A DNA stretch of 53,973 nt, from the NCBI GenBank assembly GCA_026417735.1, contig JAOACR010000016.1:1-53973 (forward strand), given 5' to 3'. The DNA comes from Kiritimatiellia bacterium (lineage in GTDB: Bacteria > Verrucomicrobiota > Kiritimatiellia > PWTM01). Position 1 is the stretch's first letter; every line of letters starts with the position of its first letter. The notes beneath the pieces were generated by a model, which had not been told where the DNA came from, made no database searches, and saw only the letters and a program-made list of their open reading frames with translations. This document shows positions 35,180 to 45,555 of this stretch, piece after piece. Made by a program: the position numbers and the translations under genes.

Positions 35180-36364
35180 CTATACGGGCGGAGACGGCGC
35201 GAGGCCACCGCGCGCCCCACCACGCCCCACCGGTCCCCGCAGATCAAACTCCAGTACCCGGCACTCGATCGGACCGTTGAAGACCGTCCATCGCCGAGCA
35301 AGCCGCAAGCCGATGCGGCGGGCCATCCGCAGATTGCCGGTGATCACCACCGCCCGGCCGCCGTCCGCGCGCTGCCGCAGAAATCGCCCGATCGCCACAT
35401 GATCCGCCGCCACCTCCTCCGCGTCGCCGAGGCGCACACCATAGGCGGGATTCAGCGCATACCACGCCCCCGCACCCACCGCCGGCGTCTCCTCCAGTGC
35501 CGCCACCACCAGCCGAACCACCCCCTCCAGGCCCGCCGCGCGCAAGTTCTCCCGCGCCGCTTCAATGGCCGCCGGATCCCGGTCCGCCGCGACAATCGGC
35601 ACCTCAACCGGGCGCTCTTCCGCCGCCGCACGCCGCCGACGGGACGCCCACACCTCCGCATCAAAACCACGCAGGCTCATGAACGCGAACCGCCGGCGCA
35701 GCAGCCCCGGCGCCCGCCGCGCCGCAATCCACGCCGCTTCGATCGCAATCGTGCCGCCGCCACACATGGGATTCACCAGCGGAGCCTGTCCGCGCCAGCC
35801 GGCCCCCAACAGCACCCCGGCGGCCAGCGTCTCGCGCAGCGGCGCAGCCACCGCGCGGCGCCGGTAACCGCGAAACGACAGCGGCACACCCGTGGTGTCC
35901 ACGAACACCCGGCACACCGGCGGCGCCCAGTGCACAAACACACATGCACCCAGCGGCTGCGGTCCGCTGTCCGGCCGCCGCCCCAACCGCGCCCGCATCC
36001 GGTCCGCCAGCGCGTCCTTCGTCCGCAACACCACCGCGCGCTCGCCCGGGCCTCCACCCGCGACCGCCGCCCGCACGCTCACCGGCTGATCCGCGCGAAG
36101 CACCTCCTCCCACGACAGTGCCACCGCGCCGCGATAAAGGTCGGCCTCGGACGCCGCCTCAAACACCTGCCACAGCCACAGCACCCGGTGAGCCGTGCGC
36201 AGCCGCACATTGAGCTCCTCGCAGTCCGCCAACGTGCCCCGCGTCTCCACACAGGTGTCCTCCACCACCACCGCGGCACGGCCAAGCTCCTCCAGCTCCT
36301 CCACCAGCACCGGCGCCAACCCGCGCGCACACGTCACCGCAATCGTCGAGGCGTGCCCGCGCAC
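35180..36364 (-). CDS. THUMP-domain RNA N2-guanine methyltransferase (RlmL/Trm14-like)
   Basis: 394 residues from a GTG at 36364 with GGAGG just upstream. An N-terminal THUMP domain (about 1-160; VTCARGLAPVLVEELEELG) is followed by a Rossmann-fold methyltransferase with DTTGVPLSFRGYRRRA, NPMCGGGTIAIEAAWIA (SAM loop) and ADRDPAAIEAARENLRAAG. The catalytic NPPYG motif reads NPAYGVR here. Expected target: guanine in 23S rRNA or tRNA. An ATG at 36424 is in frame but lies beyond the start of the divergent TPR gene and adds an unconserved stretch, so I prefer the GTG. First gene of the operon with nadB and PAP2. Confidence 0.85.
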   Translation of the reverse strand: MRGHASTIAVTCARGLAPVLVEELEELGRAAVVVEDTCVETRGTLADCEELNVRLRTAHRVLWLWQVFEAASEADLYRGAVALSWEEVLRADQPVSVRAAVAGGGPGERAVVLRTKDALADRMRARLGRRPDSGPQPLGACVFVHWAPPVCRVFVDTTGVPLSFRGYRRRAVAAPLRETLAAGVLLGAGWRGQAPLVNPMCGGGTIAIEAAWIAARRAPGLLRRRFAFMSLRGFDAEVWASRRRRAAAEERPVEVPIVAADRDPAAIEAARENLRAAGLEGVVRLVVAALEETPAVGAGAWYALNPAYGVRLGDAEEVAADHVAIGRFLRQRADGGRAVVITGNLRMARRIGLRLARRWTVFNGPIECRVLEFDLRGPVGRGGARGGLAPSPPV

Positions 36365-36375
36365 CTGCCCTCCGC

Positions 36376-36405
36376 TTGACCCCTCCGCGGGCTCTTCCGT
36401 ATTGT
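36376..36405 (+). promoter_or_regulatory. Promoter of the TPR-lptE operon, probably leaderless
   Basis: TTGACC (36376-36381), an 18-base spacer, then TATTGT (36400-36405, 4 of 6). The ATG at 36413 begins 7 bases after the -10, so the message should start at or one base from the start codon. The box also excludes the GTG at 36404. Confidence 0.55.
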
Positions 36406-36412
36406 GCGCACG

Positions 36413-37474
36413 ATGTTCTTTCATCACCTCATCCTGCTGGCGCTCGGCACCGCGGGGCCGATCGCGGCCGCCACGCCGCTCGCCGCGCCCCCGGCAGTCT
36501 ACGCGACGAACCTCGCACACCCAACGCCCGAGACGGAGCTCCTGCCTCTGGCCCAGCCAGCGCCGCGGGCCCGGCCTTACCGCGAGGACCAGCGCCGCGA
36601 CAGCTGGTTCGCCTCCCTGTTTCTCCGCCCGGCCCACGCCGATGCCTCCAACCAGCTCGCACACGCCCGCGCCCTGCGTGACGCCGGCCGCCCGCGCGGC
36701 GCCGCGCGTGCCTATCGCGCACTCGTCAACACCTGGCCCGCCGCTCCGGAGGCCGTCACCGCACTCCTCGAACGTGCCCGCCTCTTGGAGGAGCGCGGCC
36801 AGTGGGAGGACGCGTTTGCGGACTACCAGCAGCTCGTCTCCCGCTACGCGGGCCGCTTCGACTTCAACGAAGTCATCGCCCGCCAAATCCGGATCGCCGA
36901 CCGCATCGCGGACCGCCGCTCGATGCGGTGGCTGCTGGGCGGTTTCTCCACCCCAGAACGCGCGCTGCCACTCTACGCGCAGATCCTCACCAACGCGCCG
37001 ACCTCGCCCGGCGCCCCCGCCGTCGCGCTCCGCATCGCACGCATCCACGAGCAAAACGGTGACCTCGCCGAGGCGGTCGCCGCTTACGCGGACGTCCGCA
37101 TCCGCTACCCCGACGCGCCTGAGGCCGAAGAGGCCGCCGCACGCCGGATCGGCTGCCTCATGCGAATGGCGCGACGCGCCCCTAACCACACCGCGGTGCT
37201 CGACGAAGCATGGAGCTCGATTTTGGATTTTCTCCGACGATACCCCCGGTCCGCCCAGACCCCCCTCATCGAGACGTACCGTTCCGAGGTCGCCCAGCGC
37301 CGCGCCCGAATCGCGTTTGAGTCCGCCCGGATGTACGATCGCGCACGGTACTCCAACAACGTGATCCGCACCGCCTACGAACGATTCCTCGCGCAGTTCC
37401 CCGACTCGCCCTGGTCGCCAACCGCGCGCCGCCGCATCGCCGAGCTCGAGGGCCATCCGGAGGCCGACCGATGA
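36413..37474 (+). CDS. Exported TPR-repeat protein (BamD/YbgF-like)
   Basis: 353 residues with a signal peptide (about 1-21, ending AAA) and no lipobox Cys. Residues 80-350 are tetratricopeptide-like helix pairs with Tyr/Pro spacing: ARAYRALVNTWPAAPEA, AFADYQQLVSRYAG, AVAAYADVRIRYPDAPEA, and AYERFLAQFPDSPW. The last two resemble the BamD repeat pattern. A periplasmic scaffold, possibly in outer-membrane assembly, fits with the coupled LptE-like gene (ATGA overlap). No stronger assignment is possible, because BamD proper is a lipoprotein. Confidence 0.75.
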   Translation: MFFHHLILLALGTAGPIAAATPLAAPPAVYATNLAHPTPETELLPLAQPAPRARPYREDQRRDSWFASLFLRPAHADASNQLAHARALRDAGRPRGAARAYRALVNTWPAAPEAVTALLERARLLEERGQWEDAFADYQQLVSRYAGRFDFNEVIARQIRIADRIADRRSMRWLLGGFSTPERALPLYAQILTNAPTSPGAPAVALRIARIHEQNGDLAEAVAAYADVRIRYPDAPEAEEAAARRIGCLMRMARRAPNHTAVLDEAWSSILDFLRRYPRSAQTPLIETYRSEVAQRRARIAFESARMYDRARYSNNVIRTAYERFLAQFPDSPWSPTARRRIAELEGHPEADR

Positions 37475-38007
37475 GCCGCCCGCTCGCGCTGCGCCCCCGC
37501 CATCCGGCGTCCGCGCTGATCGCGCTGGCGCTCGCGCTGGTGGCCGCCGGCTGCGCCGGCTACCGGCTCGGTTCCGCGCTGCCCGCCAACGTGCGGCGGA
37601 TCCACGTGCCCATGTTCGAAAACCGCAGCCCGGAACCCCTCATCGAAGCCGACCTCACCCGGGAGGTCGTCAACGCGATCCAGCGCGACGCCACCTTCAC
37701 CGTGGTCCGGCCCGACCAGCCGGCAGACGCGGTGCTGAAAGTCGTCATCCAGCAGTTCGTGCTGGCCCCCGTCGGCTACGTCAGCGGGCGTCACGGCCGC
37801 GCGGACACCTACCGGCTTTCGATCATCGCCTCATTCACGCTCGTCGAGGCCGCCAGCGGGCGGGTGCTCGCGCAGCACGCCCGCGTGCACGGCCAGACGA
37901 TCGCCCCCCTGGTCGGCGACCTGACCTCCAGCAAGCTCGCCGCGCTGCCCGCCGCCGCGCAGGAATTGGCGCGGGACATCGTGGACAAAATCACCGAGTC
38001 GTGGTGA
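37471..38007 (+). CDS. lptE: LptE-family LPS-assembly lipoprotein
   Basis: 178 residues. Long N-region then a lipobox VAAGC (Cys at about 28). The mature part starts CAGYRLGSALPANVRRIHVPMFENRSPEPLIEADLTREVVNAI, the classical LptE/DUF4136-like pattern (GYxxG, then I.VP.F.N, L...V...I). LptE plugs the LptD barrel that inserts lipopolysaccharide, supporting a diderm LPS-type envelope. Overlaps the TPR gene by 4 bases. Confidence 0.85.
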   Translation: MSRPLALRPRHPASALIALALALVAAGCAGYRLGSALPANVRRIHVPMFENRSPEPLIEADLTREVVNAIQRDATFTVVRPDQPADAVLKVVIQQFVLAPVGYVSGRHGRADTYRLSIIASFTLVEAASGRVLAQHARVHGQTIAPLVGDLTSSKLAALPAAAQELARDIVDKITESW

Positions 38008-38048
38008 GCGCGACGCCGCCGTGCGGGGGCTCCACGCCGCGGACGTTC

Positions 38049-38372
38049 TCAGCCGGCCGCAGGCTGCGCGGGAACGGTGTCGGCCGCCGGCGCCGGCTGC
38101 ACGGTCGGCGACGGAGCCGCAGCGAGCCGGCGCGCCATTCGCGACTTGCGGCGGTTCGCGTTGTTGCGGGCCAGCACGCCCTTCTTCACCGCCTTGTCGA
38201 GCGCGGACATATAGCGGCGGTAGGCTTCGCGCGCGTCGTCGGTGCGGCCGGCGTTCATCGCCGCGATCACCGACTTCGCCAAGTGCTTCAAATGCGTGCG
38301 CACCGCGCGATTGCGCTGCCGCGCCTTCTCGGCCTGCCGCGCCCGCTTCGCGGCGCTCTTGATGTTCGGCAT
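38049..38372 (-). CDS. rpsT: 30S ribosomal protein S20
   Basis: 107 residues. The N-terminus MPNIKSAAKRARQAEKARQRN and the later DKAVKKGVLARNNANRRKSRMARRL are standard S20. About 20 extra residues at the C-terminus are Pro/Ala-rich (APSPTVQPAPAADTVPAQPAAG-like), not part of the ordinary family length (about 87). A strong promoter sits about 90 bases upstream, so the gene has an 83-base GC-rich leader and no Shine-Dalgarno; S20 genes are autoregulated at translation in E. coli, and the leader could serve that purpose. Confidence 0.96.
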   Translation of the reverse strand: MPNIKSAAKRARQAEKARQRNRAVRTHLKHLAKSVIAAMNAGRTDDAREAYRRYMSALDKAVKKGVLARNNANRRKSRMARRLAAAPSPTVQPAPAADTVPAQPAAG

Positions 38373-38462
38373 AGGTGTGCGATCCCCGCGATCACGTTCC
38401 GCCGCCGCGCGGGCCGACCCGCCCCCGGGCCAGACCGCCGCGCCGCGCCGAAACCGCGCGAC

Positions 38463-38490
38463 ATGATAGACCGCGGCCCGCCCCTGTCAA
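38463..38490 (-). promoter_or_regulatory. Strong promoter of rpsT
   Basis: Minus-strand TTGACA (38485-38490, perfect), a 16-base spacer, then TATCAT (38463-38468, 5 of 6). The start would be near 38456, giving a leader of about 83 bases rich in G and C. Confidence 0.65.
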
Positions 38491-38520
38491 CGCGCGCGCC
38501 CGCCGAACCGGCGTGACCCC

Positions 38521-39192
38521 ATGTGGCGCCGCGTAGCACGGTTCGTGGCCGCTCTCGCATTGGTCCCGCTCGCAGCGACCACGCTCCAGTCGCTGGTGGA
38601 ACTGGTGGCGGACATCGTGCGCATGCCCGGTGGCCGCCTCTCCGCCGCTGCGCTCGCAGCCGGCGCGCTCGCAGGCTCCGCCGCGCGCGCGCAACTGAGC
38701 ACGCCACTACGCATCGAAATCCTCGCGCACGAACTCACCCACGTTCTGTGGACCTGGCTCTTCGGCGGCCGCGCCTCACACCTGCGCGTCGGGCGCGGCG
38801 GTGGAAGCGTGCGCGTGAGCCGCGACAACATCTGGGTCTCCCTGTCGCCCTATGTTTTCCCAATCGGCGCGATGATCGTGCTACTCACCTGGGCGCTCGC
38901 GGCGCTCGTGCTGCGCATCACCCCGCCACGGAACGCGGGACTCGCCCTGCTGGGAGCGGCGTGGGGCGCACACCTGGTGTTCTCTGTCTCTCTGCTCCGC
39001 GTCCGGCAGCCCGATCTGGAGGCGCACGGGCACCTCCTCTCCCTGCTGTTGATCGTCGTCGCGAACCTATTTGGCGCGGGACTCGCCCTCGCGGTCGTGT
39101 CCGACCTTGGCGCGCGCGCATGGTGTCTCCGATGGGCACGCGACCTCGCCCTTGCGGTGCGCGCCCTGATCACATTTGTCTCCGGCGAGTAA
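38521..39192 (+). CDS. Membrane-embedded M50-like zinc metalloprotease
   Basis: 223 residues with about five hydrophobic segments. EILAHELTHVLWTWLFGGRASHLRV carries the zinc motif HExxH (HELTH, about residue 70-74), as in M50B site-2-type proteases. The second metal-ligand motif (NxxPxxxxDG) of classical S2P is not clear; later charged residues in RQPDLEAHGHLLSLLL may replace it. A short family of HELTH-type integral membrane proteins is known, without a defined substrate. Start ATG fits the first membrane segment. Monocistronic, between rpsT (divergent) and GH109 (convergent, 19 bases). Confidence 0.7.
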   Translation: MWRRVARFVAALALVPLAATTLQSLVELVADIVRMPGGRLSAAALAAGALAGSAARAQLSTPLRIEILAHELTHVLWTWLFGGRASHLRVGRGGGSVRVSRDNIWVSLSPYVFPIGAMIVLLTWALAALVLRITPPRNAGLALLGAAWGAHLVFSVSLLRVRQPDLEAHGHLLSLLLIVVANLFGAGLALAVVSDLGARAWCLRWARDLALAVRALITFVSGE

Positions 39193-39211
39193 ACCGATTC
39201 GCCCCCGCCGC

Positions 39212-40567
39212 TCAACCGCTGACCACCGGCAGTGGCGGCGTGCTCTGCCAAACCCCCCGCGTGAAATCCGGCACTTCGACCGGCTCCCCGCCCCGCGCAA
39301 CCGACCACTCGCTCAGCGGTGCAATCGCGCTCCACGCAGCCGCATCGTACACACTCTGGTCCAGCGGCTCGCCGTGGCGCAAACACCAGATCGTCCGCCA
39401 GTCCATCACAAAGTCCATCCCGCCATGACCGCCGACCCGCTTCGCCTCCTCGCCCACGCGAGCCCACAACGGATGTTCGTACTTTTTCTCGTATTCCTTC
39501 AGCGCCTCTCCCTCGATCCACTTGTGCGCATCGGGCTCCAGCGCCAGCCGGGGCGGATAGTCGGCAAAACAGCCTTTCGTGCCCGAAATCAGATTGATGC
39601 GGCTGTAGGGCCGGGGACTTGTCGTGTCGTGCTGCACCATGATGGTGCGGCCCCGCGCCGTGCGGATGATCGTCGTGTTCATGTCGCCCAGCCGATACCG
39701 CTGACGCCGCCGAAAATCCTCCGGCGGATAGTGCGTCTCCGCCCAGAGCGTGAGCCCCCGCTCCATCGAACTCATCGACACCAGCCGCTCGAACCGGTCG
39801 CCGCGGTTGATTCCCATGTACTGCGCGATCGGCCCCAGCCCGTGCGTCGGGTACAGGTTGCCGTTGCGACGCACCGACTCCTCCAACCGCCAGAAGCGGT
39901 GATAACCGCCCTCGCTCATCTTCGCCGCTCGAAGATCGTGAATGTACGCCCCCTCGCCGTGGACCAGTTCGCCGAGCAGCCCTTCGCGACACATTCGCAG
40001 CACCATCAGCTCGGTCGGACCGTAACAGCAGTTCTCCAACATCATGCAGTGCCGCCGCGTCGCCTCCGCAGTCTCCACCAGCTCCCAGCACTCCTCCATC
40101 GTCACCGCGGCCGGCACCTCCACCAGCGCGTGCTTCCCTTCCCGCATCGCGCGAACCGCAATCGGCGTGTGCAACCGCCAGGGCGTGCAGTTGTAAACCA
40201 CGTCCACGTTCGCATCCGCACACAGCCCGTGCCACGCGTCCTCCGCGCCGGTGTACTCCCGTGCCTTTGGCCGTTTCGCCTTCTCGAGCGCCACCTGCGC
40301 CGCGGCGACCCGCTCCGGCCGCACGTCACACAGCGCGGTGATCTCCACCCCCTCGATCGCCAGAAGGCGGCCAATCGCCCCGCTGCCCCGCGCGCCAATC
40401 CCCACCAACCCGATCCGCACCCGCTCCATCGGCGGCGTCTTCAGATCCATCACCGTCCCCGCAGCCCGCCGGCTCGCCGCCGCCTCCGCGCTCGCCGCCG
40501 CCAATACGGCCGCCCCCATCGCACCCTGCAAGAACTCCCGTCGCCCGATCGGATCCGATGCATTCAT
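39212..40567 (-). CDS. Tat-exported Gfo/Idh/MocA oxidoreductase-fold protein, GH109-like alpha-N-acetylgalactosaminidase
   Basis: 451 residues from the ATG at 40567, preceded by GAGGAG at a good distance (a GTG two codons earlier is weaker). The twin-arginine signal IGRREFLQGAMGAAVLA (about 7-24) marks Tat export with bound NAD. The Rossmann part has RIGLVGIGARGSGAIGRLL, and EVPAAVTMEECWELV, MLENCCYG, GEGAYIHDLR and GNLYPTHGLGPIAQYMGINRGDR follow the GH109 pattern. GH109 enzymes use NAD-dependent elimination to hydrolyse terminal alpha-GalNAc, for example on blood-group A or mucin glycans. It adjoins the fucose unit. A related sugar dehydrogenase without hydrolase activity remains possible. 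Confidence 0.82.
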   Translation of the reverse strand: MNASDPIGRREFLQGAMGAAVLAAASAEAAASRRAAGTVMDLKTPPMERVRIGLVGIGARGSGAIGRLLAIEGVEITALCDVRPERVAAAQVALEKAKRPKAREYTGAEDAWHGLCADANVDVVYNCTPWRLHTPIAVRAMREGKHALVEVPAAVTMEECWELVETAEATRRHCMMLENCCYGPTELMVLRMCREGLLGELVHGEGAYIHDLRAAKMSEGGYHRFWRLEESVRRNGNLYPTHGLGPIAQYMGINRGDRFERLVSMSSMERGLTLWAETHYPPEDFRRRQRYRLGDMNTTIIRTARGRTIMVQHDTTSPRPYSRINLISGTKGCFADYPPRLALEPDAHKWIEGEALKEYEKKYEHPLWARVGEEAKRVGGHGGMDFVMDWRTIWCLRHGEPLDQSVYDAAAWSAIAPLSEWSVARGGEPVEVPDFTRGVWQSTPPLPVVSG

Positions 40568-40871
40568 GGTCACTCCTCGCTCAGTGCCCGCGGAACCACC
40601 GACGCCCGCCGCACTCTACCGAAGAGTTTCTGACGTCGTCAAATACCAGCCGGCCCGGTTCTCCACCGCGCTGAACTTGCGCTCCGGCGCTCCTCGCTCG
40701 CGATATTCGGCCTCCCGACCGGTGGCCGTGCTCGAAGACCTTGCCCACTCGCCGCCGTGGCGGCCCGATTGCGCCGCCTGCCGCGGCGAGGCGCTCCCGC
40801 TCTACCGCCTCAAACCGACTCCCTCACCCGCGTCGCGCGCCCGCCACCGCCCCCTCCACAGCATGCGCCGG
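40568..40871. other. 304-base gap between fucI and the GH109 gene
   Basis: No confident gene. It holds the GH109 promoter (40613-40642). On the minus strand a frame of about 60 codons (about 40624-40803) has no ATG, ends TTSETLR, and has coding-like codon use (GC third positions), so it may be the remnant of a lost gene. The other strand is also open here, which weakens the case. Confidence 0.4.
40613..40642 (-). promoter_or_regulatory. Promoter of the GH109 gene
   Basis: Minus-strand TTGACG (40637-40642), an 18-base spacer, then TAGAGT (40613-40618, 4 of 6). The leader would be about 39 bases, ending with the GAGGAG ribosome site. Confidence 0.5.
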
Positions 40872-42731
<1,860 letters not shown>

Positions 42732-42759
42732 GACCGATGCTCCTTCCGTTCCGCGCCGC

Positions 42760-44487
42760 TCACCGCGCCGCGGTAAACTTCAGCGTCCGCACGTTCACCG
42801 GCCGCCAGCCCTCGGCCACCGCCCGTAGCTCCACCCGCGAACGCCCCGCCGGCAGCCGCACGTTCTCCACCTTCACCGTCGTGTACCGTCGATAGTCCCG
42901 GGTGTCCGGAACCGCGATCTCGTGGCGGTCCTCCCCCGCCACCAGCACCACCTTCGAAGCACCCACCGCGGCCGCTTCGAACTCCACCCGCCCTCGAAAC
43001 TCCGCCGGCAACTCCACCAGCCAGATTGCATGGTCGGCAGGGTCGGTCCAAAACCCGAGATTGCGCTGGAGACCCCTCCCTTCCGTCGCCAGCTTGCCAG
43101 TGGTCTCCGCCGCCTCCGGCGGTAGCATCAGCGTCCCATCCGCGGCCGGACGCCCCACCCACGGCACCGTCGCCACCTCACCACGCACCCGCAGCGCCAC
43201 CACCGACGCGATCGGGTTCGGCGCCGCCGCCGGCACCGCCAGCACCACGGTCGAGCCGTTTCGCTCCGCGGCCACCGCCCCGCCCCCGACCAGACGTGCG
43301 TCGATCACCTCGTTGGGCAGATCCTCGATCACCAGCCGACCGTCCGCCGGCCAGTCGAACACATGCAGATACAGCGTCGTCACCCCCTCCTTCACCTTTC
43401 GTGTGCATCGTCCCCACCGCAGGTTCCGGAATGGGCTCGCGATGGTGCCGTAGATCGCCTCGCCGTACTGGTCCATCCACGCGCCGACTTGTTCGAGACG
43501 CTCAACGCTCGGCGCCGGGATCTCTCCTTCCGCGGTCGGACCGACGTTCAGCAGGTAGTTGCCCCCCTTGCTCACAATGTCAATGAGGTTCCGTACCAGC
43601 GTCTCGGTGCTTTTCCAATTGTGATCGTAGCTCTTGTACCCCCACGTGTCGTTCATCGTCATGCAGACCTCCCAGTCGCGCCCCTTGAATCCGGTCGCGG
43701 GGATGTACTGCTCCGGCGTCTCGGTGTCCCCCTCGTACCCTCCGCCGAGCCGATCGTTCGTGATCAGGCCTGGCCGTAGTGCGATCAGCGCGTGCAGCGG
43801 TGCCGCCCGCTCGGCCGTCATCAAGTGCGGCGTGTCCCACCAGAGGATGTCCGGCTGAAACTTCGTCAGCACTTCGCGGGTCTGCGGCACCGCAATCTCC
43901 GCGAGGTAACGGTCGAAGCTCCCCTTGTGCGCCTCATCCCAACCGCCGCCGTCCGGATAGCCGGACTTCGCCCCGCCGGGATGAGTCCAGTCCTGCGCTT
44001 GCGAATAGTAGCAACCGAACTTCAGTCCGTGCCGGCGTGCCGCGGCGGCCAGCGGCGCCAACAAGTCCCGACCGTACGGCGTCGCGTCCACCACGTCCCA
44101 GTCCGTCACCGCGGAGTCGAACAGCGCGAAACCGTCGTGGTGCTTCGAGGTGATCACGATGTATCGCATCCCCGCCCGTTTCGCGAGGCGCACCCACGCC
44201 TCCGGATCATACTTCACCGGGTTGAACTGGCGGGCGAACGCCCGGTACTCCGCGACCGGAATCTTCGCGCGCAGCATGATCCACTCGCCGATGCCGGCAA
44301 TCTGCTGCCCGTTGTAGATGCCCGCCGGCACCGCGTACACCCCCCAGTGGATGAACATGCCACACTTCGCCTCGCGCCACCACGCCATCCGGGCGTCCCG
44401 CTGCTCCGGCGTCTCCGCCGCCCCACCCGCAATCCCCACCGCCGCCGCCAGCGCGGCCGCCGCCCATCCTTGAGTGCGCGTTCGCAT
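42760..44487 (-). CDS. Secreted alpha-L-fucosidase, GH29
   Basis: 575 residues from the ATG at 44487 with a strong GGAGGT 5 bases upstream. Signal peptide about 1-24. Catalytic GH29 domain about 25-370: [42 protein letters not shown], and the nucleophile Asp218 in [25 protein letters not shown] closes it. Beta-sandwich extensions (about 440-575) may bind sugar. It releases terminal L-fucose. The acid/base residue varies in GH29 and is not assigned. First gene of the fucosidase-fucI pair, divergent from the AraC gene across a shared operator. Confidence 0.95.
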   Translation of the reverse strand: MRTRTQGWAAAALAAAVGIAGGAAETPEQRDARMAWWREAKCGMFIHWGVYAVPAGIYNGQQIAGIGEWIMLRAKIPVAEYRAFARQFNPVKYDPEAWVRLAKRAGMRYIVITSKHHDGFALFDSAVTDWDVVDATPYGRDLLAPLAAAARRHGLKFGCYYSQAQDWTHPGGAKSGYPDGGGWDEAHKGSFDRYLAEIAVPQTREVLTKFQPDILWWDTPHLMTAERAAPLHALIALRPGLITNDRLGGGYEGDTETPEQYIPATGFKGRDWEVCMTMNDTWGYKSYDHNWKSTETLVRNLIDIVSKGGNYLLNVGPTAEGEIPAPSVERLEQVGAWMDQYGEAIYGTIASPFRNLRWGRCTRKVKEGVTTLYLHVFDWPADGRLVIEDLPNEVIDARLVGGGAVAAERNGSTVVLAVPAAAPNPIASVVALRVRGEVATVPWVGRPAADGTLMLPPEAAETTGKLATEGRGLQRNLGFWTDPADHAIWLVELPAEFRGRVEFEAAAVGASKVVLVAGEDRHEIAVPDTRDYRRYTTVKVENVRLPAGRSRVELRAVAEGWRPVNVRTLKFTAAR

Positions 44488-44516
44488 CGGCCACCTCCGT
44501 TCGTTGAAACCCGCTG

Positions 44517-44583
44517 TTGACGATGCCACGCGCACCGCCCATTCACCATCGCCGGGGTTGACACGATGGTGTCATTTTTTGAC
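44517..44583. promoter_or_regulatory. AraC-type operator region between GH29 and the araC-like gene
   Basis: Three TTGAC boxes read in the same direction on the plus strand: 44517-44521, 44558-44562 and 44579-44583. The gaps are 41 and 21 bp, close to four and two helical turns, which is the spacing AraC-family proteins use. TGACAC-GATG-GTGTCA (44559-44574) is also a perfect 6+6 inverted repeat around the middle box. It lies between the divergent fucosidase and regulator starts. Confidence 0.5.
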
Positions 44584-44592
44584 CATCCCCCC

Positions 44593-45555
44593 ATGCGCGT
44601 GCGCGCGCCAGCCGCAGTCAGCGAGCCGCCCTACTTCAGCCACCAGGTCAGCGCCGCCCGGCGCTTCTACCTGCGCCTCGCCCCCCGCCACGGCGGGCCC
44701 CTCACCGTGATCAGCGGCGGCTGGGAGCTCTGCCGGCCAGACTACCGCGTCCGCCGCGCGGGCTTCCCGCATCCAACGCTCGAGTTCGTCGCGCGCGGGC
44801 GCGGTGAACTCTGGCTCGGCGGACGGCGCACCCCGTTGACGCCGGGGTCGGTCTTCGTCTACGGCCGCCGCACCCCCCACGACATCCGCTGCGATCCCGC
44901 CTCGCCAATGTTGAAATACTTCGTGGTGTTCGCCGGCGCCGCCGCGCGCGATCTGTTGCGCACCGGCCGCCTCACTCCCGGAACGGCGACCCGCGTCACC
45001 GAGCCCGACCGCATCCGCGAGCTCTTCGACGATCTCATCGCCCGCGCGCTCGACGACCGCCCCGGCCGCGAACGGCTCTGCGCCATCGCGCTGGCCTACC
45101 TCCTGACCCGCATCGCCACGCGGACCGCACCACAGACCCCGGACGCCGGCGCGCTGGCAGCCTACCACCGCTGTCGCGCGCTCATCGAAAGCCGACCCGC
45201 GGAGTTCCGGCGGCTGGCCGAACTGGCCGCCGCCGGCCATGTCAGCGTCGGACACCTCTGCCGCCTCTTCCGAAAGTTTGGTCGCCAGAGCCCGATGGCC
45301 TACCTCCGCCACCTGCGGATGAATCTCGCCGCACAGCGAATTCTCACCGGCCACGTGCCGATCAAGACCGTCGCCGTGGAATTCGGCTACGCCGACCCGC
45401 ACAACTTCACCCGCGCGTTCCGTCGCGCGTTCGGCGTCGCCCCAACCGACCTGCTGCGCGGCCCGGTTGCCCACACCCGGCCGGCTGGCCCTCTGCGCAG
45501 CTCCGCGGCCCACGCATTGACCCCGGCCCTGCCTGCTTCTACGTTTCGCACATGA
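44593..45555 (+). CDS. AraC-family transcriptional regulator
   Basis: 320 residues from the ATG at 44593 (44566 is an in-frame alternative that lies inside the operator). N-terminal cupin-like sensor (about 25-130; FVARGRGELWLGGRRTPLTPGSVFVYGRRTPHDI), C-terminal double helix-turn-helix (about 195-300) with AAGHVSVGHLCRLFRKFGRQSPMAYL and VAVEFGYADPHNFTRAFRRAFGVAP, the second AraC signature. It probably senses a sugar such as fucose and activates the divergent fucosidase-fucI genes. Its TGA overlaps the ATG of the following HAD gene. Confidence 0.92.
   Translation: MRVRAPAAVSEPPYFSHQVSAARRFYLRLAPRHGGPLTVISGGWELCRPDYRVRRAGFPHPTLEFVARGRGELWLGGRRTPLTPGSVFVYGRRTPHDIRCDPASPMLKYFVVFAGAAARDLLRTGRLTPGTATRVTEPDRIRELFDDLIARALDDRPGRERLCAIALAYLLTRIATRTAPQTPDAGALAAYHRCRALIESRPAEFRRLAELAAAGHVSVGHLCRLFRKFGRQSPMAYLRHLRMNLAAQRILTGHVPIKTVAVEFGYADPHNFTRAFRRAFGVAPTDLLRGPVAHTRPAGPLRSSAAHALTPALPASTFRT

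Noticed and set aside
33358-35280. 640-codon plus-strand frame opposite nadB
   Set aside because: Antisense shadow of nadB and the PAP2 gene; no motif, low-complexity Arg/His composition.
36365-37456. N-terminal extension of the THUMP methyltransferase
   Set aside because: It is antisense to the TPR gene, which has its own promoter and signal peptide.
44558-44586. TTGACA and GACCAT as the AraC promoter
   Set aside because: The -10 is very weak and both elements lie within the operator repeats, so the boxes are better explained as binding sites.
45517-45545. TTGACC and TACGTT, 6 bases before the HAD gene ATG
   Set aside because: Spacing fits the leaderless pattern, but the gene is translationally coupled to AraC and the -10 matches only 3 of 6.
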